A DNA stretch of 64,000 nucleotides from Cyclina sinensis (lineage: Eukaryota > Mollusca > Bivalvia > Venerida > Veneridae). The DNA lies in contig JAAONU010000016.1 of assembly GCA_012932295.1 (NCBI GenBank), positions 38,533,241 to 38,597,240 on the forward strand, read 5' to 3'. Positions 1 through 11,322 of the stretch are shown here, piece by piece (the first letter of the stretch is position 1; every line of letters starts with the position of its first letter). Below the pieces are notes generated by a model. It had not been told where the DNA came from and made no database searches. It saw only the letters and a list, made by a program, of their open reading frames with translations. Position numbers and translations under genes: made by a program.

Positions 1-1500
1 TGACATTGGACAGCAAAACAGTCTTAGAACAATAACTACAGAACCCTTATCCCAGGTTGTTCAATCTCAGTGTGTAGGTTGGTCATGACTAGTAGATGAC
101 CCCTATAGTTTTTTCAGGTAACCAGGTCAAGGTCACAGTGACTTTGAATAGCAAAACAGTTTCTGACCAATAACTAAAGAACCCTTGGTCCCAGGTTGTT
201 TAAACTTAGTACGTAGGTTGGTCGTGACTAGTATATGACCCTTATAATTTTTTAGGTCACTAGATCAAAGGTCAAGGTCACAGTGACCTTGAAGAGCAAA
301 ACAGTTTCCGATCAATAACTACAGAATCCTTGGTTCCAGATTGTTCAAACTTAGTGTGTAGGTTGGTCATGACTAGTAGATGACCCTTTTTGGTTTTTCA
401 GGTCACCAGGTCAAGGTCACAGAAAGCTTGAAAATCAAAACAGTTTCCAATTAATAACTATAAAAGGCTTGGTCCTATGTTCTTCATACTTCATATGTAG
501 GCTGGTCATGACCAATAGATGACCCCCATATTTTTTCATGTCACCAGGTCAAGGTCACAGTGACCTTGAATAGCAAAAATGTTTCATATTAATAACTATA
601 GAACCCTTGGTCCCAGGTTGTTCAAACTTAGTGTGTTGGTTGGTCATGACAAGTAAATGAACCCTATAGTTTTTCAGGTCACCAGGTCAAAGGTTAAAGT
701 CAGAGTGACCTTGAAAAGCAATACAGTTTCCAATCAATAACTATAGAACCCTAGGTCCCAGATTCTTCAAACTCAGTGTGTAGGTTGGTCATGACTAGTA
801 GATGACCCTTATAGTTTTTCAGGTCACCAGGTCAAAGGCCAAGGTATAGTGACCTTGAAAAGCAAAATGCTTTCCAACTGATAATAGAACCCTAGGGACC
901 AGGTTCCTCAAACTTAGTATATAGGTTGGCAATAACCAGTAGATGACCCCTATAACTTTTCAGGTCAAAGGTCAATTCACAATGGCCTTGTATAGCAATA
1001 TAGTGTCCAATCAATTTCTACAGAACGATTGGGTCCAGCTCCTCAAAACTTTGTATGTAGGTTGGTCATGACAATTAAATGGCCCCTGTAGTTTTTAGGG
1101 TTATTAGGTCAAAGGTCAAGGTCACAGTAACCTTGAATAGCAGAACAGTTTCTGCTGAATTTCTAGGGAATCCTTGGGCCCAGGTTCATCAGACTTAGTA
1201 TGTAGGTTTTTCATGATTAGTAGATAACAACTCTCATTTTTCAGGTCATTCAGTCAAAGATCAAGGGTCACAGTGACCTTGAGAAGCAAAATGGTTTCAG
1301 ATGAATAAGTGTAGAATACTTTGGCCCATGTTCCTTAAACTTTGTATATAAGTTGTTCATGACTTGTACATGAGTCCTTTAGTTTTTCAGGTCACCAGGT
1401 CGAAGGCCATGGTCAGAATGTCCTTGAATAGTAAAATGGTTTCTGATTAATAACTATAGAACGTTTGGTCCCAGCTCCTCAAAACTTCACGGCTGCTTCT
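1..1500. repeat. Tandem array, ~140 bp unit, AGGTCA-rich
   Basis: About ten to eleven diverged copies of a unit of roughly 136-147 bp run from the left edge to about 1500. Landmarks recurring once per unit are AGGTTGGTCATGA (near 77, 213, 360, 639, 784), TAGATGACCC and the block CCAGGTCAAGGTCACAGTGACC. Three units carry the perfect palindrome GGTCAcagTGACC (276-288, 553-565, 1266-1278). The array begins outside the window. It lies 3' of the last exon seen for the minus-strand membrane-protein gene, so it is probably intronic there. No coding potential is seen. Confidence 0.9.
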
Positions 1501-1607
1501 AGGTATAAGGCTCTAGGGGGGGATACATGTTTTACAAACATCTCTTGTTTAATTTCTGTCTGCACAAATCTGTCTCAGGATATATTTAGTTAAGATGACC
1601 TACTTAC

Positions 1608-4600
1608 TTTTTGCCTTTTCAATGTTATAATCTAGCCTTTCTTTGATTGTCTTGGAAACTGAAAATAAAAATGATAACCTTTTCTGAATATTTCATCATG
1701 TGAATTTTTCTTCAATAGACAAACTGGTCTATAATCAAACTGGCAGGCTTATGTCATAACTTATTCTATATTTCAACAAAGGGTCATGAAATTGCAATTT
1801 TTAAAAGAAAATTTCAATAATATTATGGGTTAGGAATTCTGAACAAATGTTAAAGTTCTGTGAAAATGGAAGTGAACTAGATTACAAAAAATCAGCTGAA
1901 AGAGGGGTACACCTCTGCAAGTTTGTTTTGAATGTACTCCAGCAAGGTAAACAAGAAATCGGTAGAACCGATGGATGCTCCCTGAATAAATGCCAATTCC
2001 AAAAGGGCTATTGTTTAATATGTATTTTGTTTATAGTATGAAAAATAACAAAGGGCATAACTCCTAAATTATGCAAAATACAGTTACGGTTCTTGCACGC
2101 TGCACTTCTCCTTATAGAGATCTATCTACCAATAATGTTTCATGTTAATATCTCTTATACTTTGTGAGATATGCCCCGGACAAAAGATAAGTATGAGAAA
2201 TTTCAAAAGGCAATAACTCAAAAATTTATAAAGCAAGAGTTATGGTTCTTGTGCACTGTACTGCTCATTAATGAGATCTATCTACTTATAAAGTTTCAAG
2301 TTGATAACTCTTATACTTTATGAGATACATGTATGCCCCAGACAAAAGATAAGTATGAGAAATTTCAAAGGGCAATAACTCAAAAATTAATAAAGCAAGA
2401 GTTATGGTTCTTGTGCATTGCACTGCTCCTTAATGAGATCTAACTACCAATGAAGTTTGGTCTTGATATCTCTCATAGTTTTTGTGTTATGCTCCGGACA
2501 AAATTATGACGTACAGACGGATGAACGAATGGACGGACAAAGCGGCAACTATATGCTCGCCCTTCGGGGAGCATAAAAATCTACTGTTGAAATATAGCCT
2601 CTCGATTTTGGCAGCAACTGAAAATTCTCATTCCTGCAAAATGACACCTAGTGGAAAAAAGTATTCAGTTGGTAAATGCAATTGTTTTGTAAACTCATAA
2701 AAGCAACAACAAAAACCTACACTTACAGACATCTTCATAACTTAGCTTAAGTGGTTCCTTTGAGTAGAAGTATTTTTGATCCCTCTCAGTTTCATGTGCA
2801 TTAGATGTCACCTTAAGTTTGCTGCCCAATGTCCAGACTTGATATGTTACAAAAGTGACACTGAAAATGACACAATACAGATTATTCATTCCATATTATT
2901 GCTTTTGTTCTGCCCAATGCTTTTTAGCAGTTTGTAGCTTTGTTTACTATGTTTAACCAGGTAAGTCAAGCAAAACATCTCTGTCCTTTGAGAGAACCTT
3001 AACAAACAAAGCCTTCCAGTTTCACAGAATGTATAGAATATCTTCTTCTTATTTAAATATACATGTAATGCAGATGAAAAACTGAACTAGGTTCTTCTAA
3101 TGAGGCAGAGAAGATCAGTGGTCCAGTGGTAATGCACTGGGCTTGTAATGCACTATCCCCTAAAACTACATGTAACCTCTGCAGGGGGTGTCAGTCATAT
3201 GGGCAACTGGTACCAAAGTTAAATGAATTCAAACAGAGAGAACTAGGTTTCAAAAGAATCATTTAGTATCATTTAAGTGATGCATGTAGATTCAATTCTG
3301 CACAAAAAGATATAATGGCCTGTAACTTAGAACAAAGACCTAATAAGAGGCCTTCTTGTAGTAACTTTAATACCTATGTTTTGCTTCCATTAAAAAGTGT
3401 AGGAATTTCATACGTACTGATGAACTGATTAATCAGCTTCAGCTTTAATGAAGAACAATAAGAAATACATACCTTCCAGTGAATGAACTGATTAATCAGC
3501 TTCAGCTTTAATGAAGAACAATAAGAAATACATACCTTCCAGTAACAACAGCAAACAAAATACCTGGAAAATAGATAACAGTAATCTTGACATAATGAAA
3601 TAATGAATATTAAAAACATGTCCATTAAAACTTACATTAAAAAGAAAAAGAACACTCTTGAAAATGTAAGGTCTGTGTAATATGTTCTTGTTTTTTTACA
3701 CCACAGTCTATGGACCCATGTATCATTTGTTTTGCAAAACATTATAAAAAGTATTATTTATTAACAGATATATTTTAGTTAAAAAAGAAATACAGAGAAT
3801 TCTAAGTACCGAATTTTTTTGTTGAGTTGATTTCGATTCCCCTGCATTCAAGAGTCATAAATTGCTGTCTTAATGTTTAAGAGTAATAAATTGCTGCTTT
3901 TACATTCAAGAGTAATAATCAGCTGCCTTAGTATTCAAGAGTTATAAATACATGTACTCAAGAGTAATAAACTGCTGCTTTTACAGTTTTTCTAACAATG
4001 CCAGTTAAAGGGTATTTCATCCCTTGAATTGTCCTCATCACCCCTTGTTTTGAAAAGTATTCTTTTGATAATCATTGAAATTCCTGAAAATCGTATTTTT
4101 CAACCCAAATTTATATTTCAGAGAGAACACAGATTTACACTTGAACATACTGAAATTAATTAAGAATTAAGAAGTGATAAATACCGGAATAAGAATTAAG
4201 TTATAAGTGCAAAAACTATTTGACAATATTATGCCTTGCAAAATTAAAGCATGGCCTGCTGCCACCTTAATTGTCTCCATCTGATAATCAGTAAATGTAT
4301 GAGGCTAATTCACGTCAAACAGAATTTTAAGCCAGTGAACTGCTCTCATATAAACATTCCATTCGACACTTTTCTTTGCTCTTTTCTGTATCACCTACCT
4401 TTAAATCAATGATTAGCTGTCACTTGAGTACTAAATCAGTTGCTATTTACATCTATAACTTAGTCAAACTTATATGATGTGATCTTAGGATATTAATATT
4501 TCATCTCACATACATGTATGGATTTACCGACAAATCGGTAACACGACAAATCGTTAACATGATTTTATATAGTAAACAATCGGAGAAATCGGTAACAATA

Positions 4601-5940
4601 GAAGAGAACGGTGATTAGGTAGGTGTGAAAAGGCATAGGGGGGTACACTGCTCGTCAGAAAAAGTGATGTAGTAGGTGTGAATAGTACCGTTAGTGAACG
4701 AGATTACTTTAATTGTTTTTTTTTCAGATGTTTTCAATATTTTATAAATATTTATCATTTACATACCGTAACATTGAAGGAATGACATGTTTATTTAAAA
4801 GAAATAAAACATAATATAGAATTAAATTTCGTATAAGCTGTTTATTTGTATTTTATTATGATACGAGAAATATCAACAATATAACAACTTAACAAATTGT
4901 CACAAAAAATGACCTCTCAGGTCAAATCACATCAAGGTTATAACAGAACGATGATCAGCAGGTCACCCGAGATCTCTTATGATGTGTGAGAAACAAACTT
5001 CTTTTAATTTAAAACATTAAAGCGCTATCAAAAAGGTTTTTCTCCTTTCATCCTTAAAGTAACTATGACTATAATATTATCGCATCAATTTTAATAATTT
5101 TGATAATGATAATTGCATGACAAACACAAATTATATCCATTTTTTTTTCTCTTTTCATCCTAAAAGTAACTATGATTATAATATTATAGAATAAACTTTA
5201 ATAATTTTAAACAATGATAATTGCATGACAAACACAAATTATATACTTACCTACCTGCTGAGACAAACTAATAGACCTAACTTCTTTAACGACCGACACA
5301 TGTTGTTACCACCTTTTTCTGACGAGCAATGTACCCCCATATGCCTTTTCACGCCTACTTAATCACCGTTATATGCAATATTTCTATTGTTACCGATTTC
5401 TCCGATTGTTTACTATATAAAATCATGTTACCGATTTGTTGTGTTACCGATTTGTTCGGTAACGCATGTATGTTTTATACAGCCTCTTACTGGCTTAAAT
5501 CATACACAATGACAGGATGCTGCCACCACCTGTCTGACTGACAGGTAAAGCTGTGACAGATAAAGCTGTGACAAGTAATTAAAGCTATGACAAGCATCAT
5601 GCAGTCTTGTCTTTGATGTGTAAGAAAATAATTTACAGAAACTGATGTTCAACCTTTAATTTTGCAGAGCATAATAAAACCACTGATATTTCAGATGCAC
5701 TGTAATTTCCTCTGCATTACAAACCTAGGGTTCTCCTTCTTGATAACTTAAGATATGCTCTCAACCACCTTGCTGTCTCCTTGGAACGCAAATTTATTTT
5801 AAGCCAAGTTCTTTGACTTTTGGAGAAAGGTCTGGCAGACCAACCCTCTGTGATGAATGTTGAGCTTTTGATCTTACGTAAAAGGAAGCTCATCCCAATA
5901 AATTTTCTGCCAATACATCGGAGCTGAGACAGGGAAGTTT
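1608..5940 (-). CDS. 5' part of an unrecognised single-pass membrane protein gene (partial)
   Basis: Four exons on the minus strand join in phase: 5940-5725, 3563-3536 (28 bp), 2860-2727 and 1658-1608. The acceptors are TAACAG, TTCCAG, TTTCAG and TTTCAG; the donors are GTTTGT, GTATGT, GTAAGT and GTAAGT. The likely start is ATG at 5893-5891, giving MSFLLRKIKSSTF, rich in Arg/Lys/Ser with few acidic residues, like a mitochondrial presequence. An in-frame ATG at 5980 is an alternative if the first acceptor is not used. Residues ~56-75 (LGILFAVVTGSVTFVTYQVW) form one membrane segment, followed by a polar region with YFYSKEPLKLSYEDV and a helical basic/acidic stretch (KTIKERLDYNIEKAK). At least 127 residues are visible; the rest lies left of the window or in unrecognised exons. 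I do not recognise the family. A mitochondrial inner-membrane protein with a matrix N-terminus is an inference. Introns of 2161, 675 and 1068 bp hold a foldback element, a minisatellite and a tandem repeat. The exon chain is likely real because all three phase junctions agree. Confidence 0.68.
2040..2580 (+). repeat. Three-unit tandem repeat element with 3' hairpin tail
   Basis: Units of ~160 bp start near 2052, 2211 and 2371; each carries GGCAATAACTC, a TTATGGTTCTTG block and TATGCYCC near its end. The element finishes with a run of GGA/CGGA motifs (GACGGATGAACGAATGGACG) and a hairpin at 2554-2574 whose arms TGCTC and GAGCA enclose CCC-TTC-GGG, followed by ATAAAAAT. It sits in the intron between two exons of the minus-strand membrane-protein gene. 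Confidence 0.8.
3421..3543. repeat. 63 bp exact tandem duplication covering a splice donor
   Basis: Sixty bases at 3421-3480 recur without change at 3484-3543 (period 63). On the minus strand the repeated unit contains TGGAAG followed by GTATGT, the end of the 28 bp exon and its donor. The gene therefore has two identical candidate donors 63 bases apart. The exact identity suggests a recent event or an assembly artefact. Confidence 0.93.
3846..3985. repeat. Minisatellite, ~29 bp unit, five copies
   Basis: The motif TCAAGAGTAATAAATTGCTG recurs with small changes near 3847, 3876, 3905, 3933 and 3957. It is in an intron of the minus-strand membrane-protein gene. No coding role is evident. Confidence 0.75.
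4509..5472. mobile_element. Foldback/MITE-like element with ~155 bp inverted repeats
   Basis: The left arm (4509-~4664) and right arm (~5312-5472) are inverted copies. Shared landmarks are CATACATG at the tip, repeated AAATCGGTAACA motifs, CAATCGGAGAAATCGGTAAC, GGTGTGAAAAGGCAT and GCTCGTCAGAAAAAG. The ~650 bp interior has no long ORF and includes a ~110 bp direct duplication (5028-5248). No transposase is present, so it is non-autonomous. The arms contain sub-terminal CGGTAAC repeats, typical of foldback elements. The superfamily is unknown. It lies in an intron of the minus-strand membrane-protein gene. Confidence 0.8.
5028..5248. repeat. ~110 bp tandem duplication inside the foldback element
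   Basis: Two adjacent copies (5028-5136 and 5137-5248) share TTTTCATCC, AAGTAACTATGA, TATAATATTAT and a long AATTGCATGACAAACACAAA block. They form most of the interior of the foldback element. Confidence 0.75.
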
Positions 5941-5980
5941 CTGTTACAGTGACAAATAAAAATACATGAAATTTTTCCAT

Positions 5981-7839
5981 GGTTTTGTCTTCTATAAAAG
6001 TATATACTTATTTAATGCTCTTGAATGTTTGTCTCTTAAAATCTACAATCTAACAATGTTTTAAAAATATGAAAACTGATAGCTATTTGGAAATTATAAT
6101 GTGTGAAATATTAATGTGTTAAACAATTCAATATTTTGTTAGAATGTGTTATATATTATGAAAAAATATCCGAAATACTTTAACCGAATAAATGTCTAGT
6201 CAGAAACAACATAATTCGAATTAACCATACGAGCTATGTTGTACATTTCAAGGAAAAACGCAGCCAGTTTGTAAATAATCCTTACTATAAGTTCTAGCCC
6301 TTAATTTATATGAGATTTACTGAGTATTCTGTCAAAATCCTATCGTCTGGTCAATTTTTTTAAACTCAAAAACCCAACGGAACTAAAATAGAAAGAAAGA
6401 TTGCACACGTCTGAGACACGCACGACAATATCAAATACCTTTAGGACACATTGGACTTTAGGGCCTACAGTAGAGTAGAAGAATGAGACATCTGAGAAGA
6501 CAGTATGACCATACCACGTGGTAAATGATGTCGTTTAGACAGTCGGAAGCAGCCTTTTTTGCCTCGCTTCTTAAGAGAAATATGCTGTAGGCCTATTTTA
6601 TTTCTTCACCAGTTTATAGCGGATTAGTGCATGCGAAGCGGGAAATTTTGCCCTGCATATAGGTCCTAATAATTCTTTTGTCAGATTTGAAGACAGCTAA
6701 GCCAACTCTTTATTAACTTAAAGGTTCGCGTTCGGGCTCATTGCATTCAGTTCAAGTAGGCCTACATTTCTTTGATTTTCCGCTATTTCTTCTTTACATG
6801 CCTTTATCTTTGTACATGTATCTGTAAGCACATGAAGTTCTTTTGCGAAAAGTATTATGTACTGTTTAGTTATCCGTTTATTTGATGTTTCCTCCATAAA
6901 ATTTTGCCTTTTTTATATGTTAACAGCATTCGATACGATAGACCTTTTTTGATCGTAAACAAAAATGACCTGAGCAAAAGAAAAAAAAAAAAACAACAGT
7001 TTTTTTTAAATGACAGTTTATGAGAATATCGGTAATAGTATAACCCTAGGCAAATACTCAAATAACTGAACGATCAAGGTTTTATTTTACATCTAAGCTG
7101 CAAAAAATGTAGAAGAAATTGAGTTTATTGTCGAGATAAAATTTATAACTTATTTCAACCTAACATACGGATATTTTTCTCGTTTTATTTTCTGCGGTGC
7201 TGGGTGAGGGTAAGGAGAGGGTTTGCGGTTACCGTGAAAACATTAAATTCTGTTTAAACAAATTTTGCTAAAGGAATGCAAAATGAAAGGATTAGAAAAT
7301 GTATTTTACGATCTCATACGATAAAAACCAGTCTATGTTAGATAAAAAGTAATAAATCTATTCTGAAGTACAGACAGAAGAAAAATCGAGTGACACAGGT
7401 GGGTTCAGAAGTTTTTTTCTCTCGTGTATTCCCAAGCCCCCCCTTTGCGATCTTGACTTGATGGACCATTAACACTATGTGCCCGTGCTGACGGTCAAAG
7501 GAGGGTTGTTGTAGAGTCAGAATTATCAGAGATTACTTCATAAGGCGAAACTGCAGTGCTTAAAGGGTTAATCGACTAATGCGATTAAATATAAAGACCA
7601 CATTAATGACGCTTAAAATCACGTTTATTCAGTTAGGGGAATTCTTTGAAACCTCGTGAGTGTGAAAGATTGGAAATTAAACAAATCAGTCTTTATAAGA
7701 AGATTGACTATTCTGAAAATTATATTTTTGCAATAAGAAATGGAAACAGTGAAGTGACGGCTCAAAATTTTGATTCGATAAAAGCATTAATTTTAAGTAT
7801 TTTTATGTGTACGAAATAAGCCGATTCAAAATTGCCGGA
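5981..7839. other. Divergent intergenic region, probable promoters
   Basis: This 1.86 kb separates the start of the minus-strand membrane-protein gene from the plus-strand 274-residue gene, so both promoters should be here. It is AT-rich and lacks the repeat families seen elsewhere. A CACGTG E-box lies at 6516-6521. No clear TATA box or further exon could be fixed for either gene. Confidence 0.4.
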
Positions 7840-9322
7840 ATGTTTAAAATGGACACAGTAGAAGGTTTGGATTGTCACGGATTATCACATTCAAAAACTC
7901 AAAATGAACCTGTCGGCTTTCCTTCAATCTTAAAACAAGAACAGAATAAAAAGCGAGCTTTAATTCAAAGGCAGAAAACATTTACGTCACGTGTTCCACC
8001 TCCGGGACACGAATATGATTTCCGTCGAACTCCAGATCCCGGCCGAGCGTCTCCGAGGAAATATATGAACGGTCAGATACGGCCCTGCGTACCAGCGGAT
8101 ACACCAGTAGATATTGAAAGACTGCACCTCAATGAATCACCTGCTCTCTCACGATACAGGACGAAGGTCTGACTCTTAACATCTGTACTCTTTTCTGAAT
8201 CATTTTGGTCACTTCCTGACACTCCCACTACTCTTTTTCTACCTTAATGTTTATCTGAATAAAATCTGCATAGTTTTCACTCATGCCAACCATTTAAACT
8301 AATAAATACTATAGTTATCTTCGTTTAAGTGCCTGATTGTTGTTGTTGTTGTTTCTCTCAGAATGCTATTTAATATAAGTTGCAAAAATTCGGTCCTTTG
8401 ATATTTATTTATATTATCTGGACGAATCATACAGACGGATGGTTATTTTACTGAGATGATTAAAACGCTGAGTTTCGAGTCCTGAATTTCTGTCGTAGTT
8501 CGATCATTAACACAGGCCCTTTGTTATAGGAACGCCTTGAATTCAATCGGTGCCCAACCCCGATGCCGATGGAATCGGATTACAGTAAACACTTGGAACC
8601 CTCGGCGCCCCAGCCTACAGCACGGTCCGCATGGGGTAAGATCGTTTACGCTTTATCTATTTTTCTCTTTTGGTTTATTCATCGTTGGTACCAGAACGAC
8701 GCCGTCTAAAGTGTTTAATTATTTTAGGATCAACAATTTCGAGTTATCATGACTGTTTTCTTCAAAACTCAGTGTAAATACTTTTAATGTCGCTTGTACT
8801 CTGTATGTGCAGAGACCATTTTTAAAACAATTGTTAGTGTAGTATTATTATGCCTTCTCTTCATACACAGAAACTGTGAGTTTTCTTTTATAGAGCTTAT
8901 CACATATTTCATTTTTGTTCACATTTCTAGATCGAACGAATTTAGGTATCGCAGACGTGGAAGACCTCGCCGACGAATATGACGATTTCGATATCCAGAC
9001 ACCGAGATATCCGGTTTTCAAAATAAAGGACAGAACCGGAAGAAGGTTCAAACCTGCGTCTCTTCAGAATAACTATGACATCATAATGTCAGATATTGAG
9101 CAAGAAAACATACATCGAACACCTACGCCAGACACACCGCTAAACCTGACGGAAAATGTGCTAAATAACTATAACCAAAGACCAGTTAATAAAGAACGAA
9201 GAATTGCGAAATGGTTAGTAGACTGCAAAGAAAAATCGCGAAACCAATTGCCGGCACACTTGCCAAATATAAATAGTGCTAATTCAAGATTGAATGGGGC
9301 TCTAAGTTACGAAGACGTTTGA
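7840..9322 (+). CDS. Unrecognised 274-residue protein, probably disordered (3 exons)
   Basis: The exons are 7840-8166, 8530-8635 and 8931-9322 and join in phase: 109 codons; 35 codons plus one base; two bases plus 129 codons and TGA. The start chosen is ATG at 7840 (GCCGGAATGT context), with a second in-frame ATG at 7849 and a stop upstream at 7771. Acceptors are TTGTTATAG and ACATTTCTAG; the second donor is GTAAGA. The first donor, AAG then GTCTGA, is weak. The protein has a basic patch (NKKRALIQRQK), VPPPGHEYDF, several proline-directed phospho-type sites (RRTPDPGRASP, CPTPMP, HRTPTPDTP), an acidic stretch (DEYDDFD) and a basic segment near the C-terminus (KERRIAKWLVDCKEK). There is no signal peptide or membrane segment. 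I do not recognise a family; a disordered cytoplasmic or nuclear scaffold is only a guess. If the first intron is retained, translation stops two codons later, giving a ~110-residue isoform. Confidence 0.68.
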
Positions 9323-9677
9323 TAGACAATGGGATAAATCTTAGTGTCAAAATTTAATTGTTCTTGTTATACTCAGGTGGTTAAAAACAGCTGTATAACA
9401 ATTCAGACAGAAATGGAATGATAATACAAGATACAAAAAATTGATGAGACTACAACATAATGTGAGAAAAGGCACGAAACAAATGACATTCAAAGATGTT
9501 TTCAAACAGTAAAATACATCCCCTATTTTCAACCTGCAGGAAACACTATTGGCTTCACTAACTTGATGATACATCAACTTAATGGAAATTAGATACGGTC
9601 ACGTGGGAAGTCACAAAACTCTAAACAGAACTTAATGGTGCAAACGTAGTTTGAACCTCATCGATATTCACAGAAAT

Positions 9678-9683
9678 AATAAA
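9678..9683 (+). promoter_or_regulatory. Candidate polyadenylation signal AATAAA
   Basis: This is the first AATAAA seen on the plus strand after the stop codon at 9322 of the three-exon gene, about 355 bases downstream. AATAAA is common in AT-rich DNA, so this is weak. Confidence 0.25.
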
Positions 9684-10450
9684 TACATGGCTTTTATGAG
9701 CTGTCCAAAATAGAAAACGAAATCACATGACGCTCTGTTATCTATCTGTTTGATTAATGATTCTCCAATTTTAATGTTATCCAGTCGACGTTAACTCCTG
9801 ACTTGGTTTATTTTACATCACATGGAACCTGAAATACTTATTTTCGAGGACTGACAAGGAACAGGAGTTTTTAATTCAAAATCAGTGGACTTTAAGATAT
9901 ATAATTGACCAAAATATAATTTACCGACCAAAGAGAGATATAACAATACAAAAGAAAGGTTAAACCGTAAGTCAGCAAATGGTCTTTTGGTCTTAAATAT
10001 ATTTAAATCTTTATCTCTAATCAGCTTAAATACAGACAAAATACACATTGCATGTGCACCAACCGAGAGTTTCTTTGTAGACAGCCTTTACATTACTTGT
10101 GCAGACGTACATTTTTTTTCATAACAAACATTCACAGTTACGGGAGAAAAAAGAAACTACAAAAGGTTAAAGGTCACTTTTTCTATGTACACGTAAGCGA
10201 CGATAACCCAACTTACTACTCATGTCATGTTGAAATAGGTAAAGGTCATATATATCTTAATGCTAATCACTTCCACTGGAGACATAATAAAGGGAACAGG
10301 TATTTAAATACTTACCAAAGAACAGTTTCCTTCTCTTAAATGAAACATTGATACACAAACTAACAAAGAAAACTATACCATTTCATCGTATTGGCAATGA
10401 AGTAAAACTGCACAAAGATGCCTATTAGTCATTATACACCAGTTCTTTTA

Positions 10451-10734
10451 TGCACCTATCAATGCTTTGCCCCAGTGAAGGGGTGTCGTGCATACATGGG
10501 ACTTTTGGCAAAAGACCATTCTCGACAGGCGGATATTGGACAGATATAATGGTTCTAAGTCCCGTGAAATAATTTAGATCCCAGGTCATTTGATATGTAA
10601 AAGATACACCACTGTGGGAACTTTGACAAATTGACATTGCTCTATCGTGGGGATTGAGAAAATTAAAAAAAAATGTTAAATTTCCCTGGGTCAGCACGCC
10701 GCCTCCTCCCTGGGCAAAACATTGATAGGGGTAC
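10451..10734. mobile_element. MITE-like element with ~20 bp inverted ends
   Basis: The left end CCTATCAATGCTTTGCCCC and right end GGGCAAAACATTGATAGG are inverted copies with one or two mismatches, bounding ~280 bp. TA dinucleotides sit just outside both ends, compatible with but not proving a TA target. No transposase is present. An 90-codon minus-strand reading frame inside it has no recognisable domain and is attributed to the element. Confidence 0.6.
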
Positions 10735-11322
10735 TAGACATTTTAAACAATTACTAACAATTACTAATTTAAGTTTTTCTTCTACTGAATATTCAATGTT
10801 CTATAAATCCCTTTTGACCCTGGACCAAAATATGTTCGGTATATCAATATAATAAATGTCGATGTTAACTGTTCTACTCTTGTATTTTATTAAAGTTCGA
10901 TCTTTATCTCAAACTCAATGCATGACATTGTCGTCTTGCCCCGAATAACGCAACTGAAACATCAGTACACAAGAATGTTCAGAAAGTCTAGTAAAAAGTC
11001 ATCCATTTTTCTCTGATATTTTACTTAAGTTCATTCCTTGTGTCAAAGTAAATCAAATTCCCCAAGTGTTCATTATGTCCAAAAATACGCTAAGCCTATT
11101 GATATGTCAGAAGATGAAAAAAATCAGTTTGTCGGACAGCAGACTATAGCTTTCAATCCAGCAAACAATATCGCTCCAACCAGCGGCGAAAATGTATCCT
11201 TGTACATAATTAAAGAATAACTGATTCGCTCCTCCTGTTATTCGAGTACGGATTCCGTATTTATATACATGTATACATTTTGAGACCCTGTCAGACAATA
11301 ATATATTTTCAAGATTTATTTT

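Larger units (their letters stand above)
9323..11322. other. Convergent intergenic region
   Basis: It holds the 3' end of the plus-strand gene, a short inverted-repeat element (10451-10734) and the 3' flank of the RAB24-like gene. An open stretch on the plus strand at 11038-11220 ending TAA encodes a protein-like tail (MSEDEKNQFVGQQTIAFN...), but no convincing splice acceptor or partner exon was found. Nothing else can be supported. Confidence 0.5.

Noticed and set aside
3120..3230. tRNA-like segment with a fair A box (TGGTCCAGTGG)
   Set aside because: No B box, no body shared with the SINE and no target duplication; at most a decayed SINE fragment.
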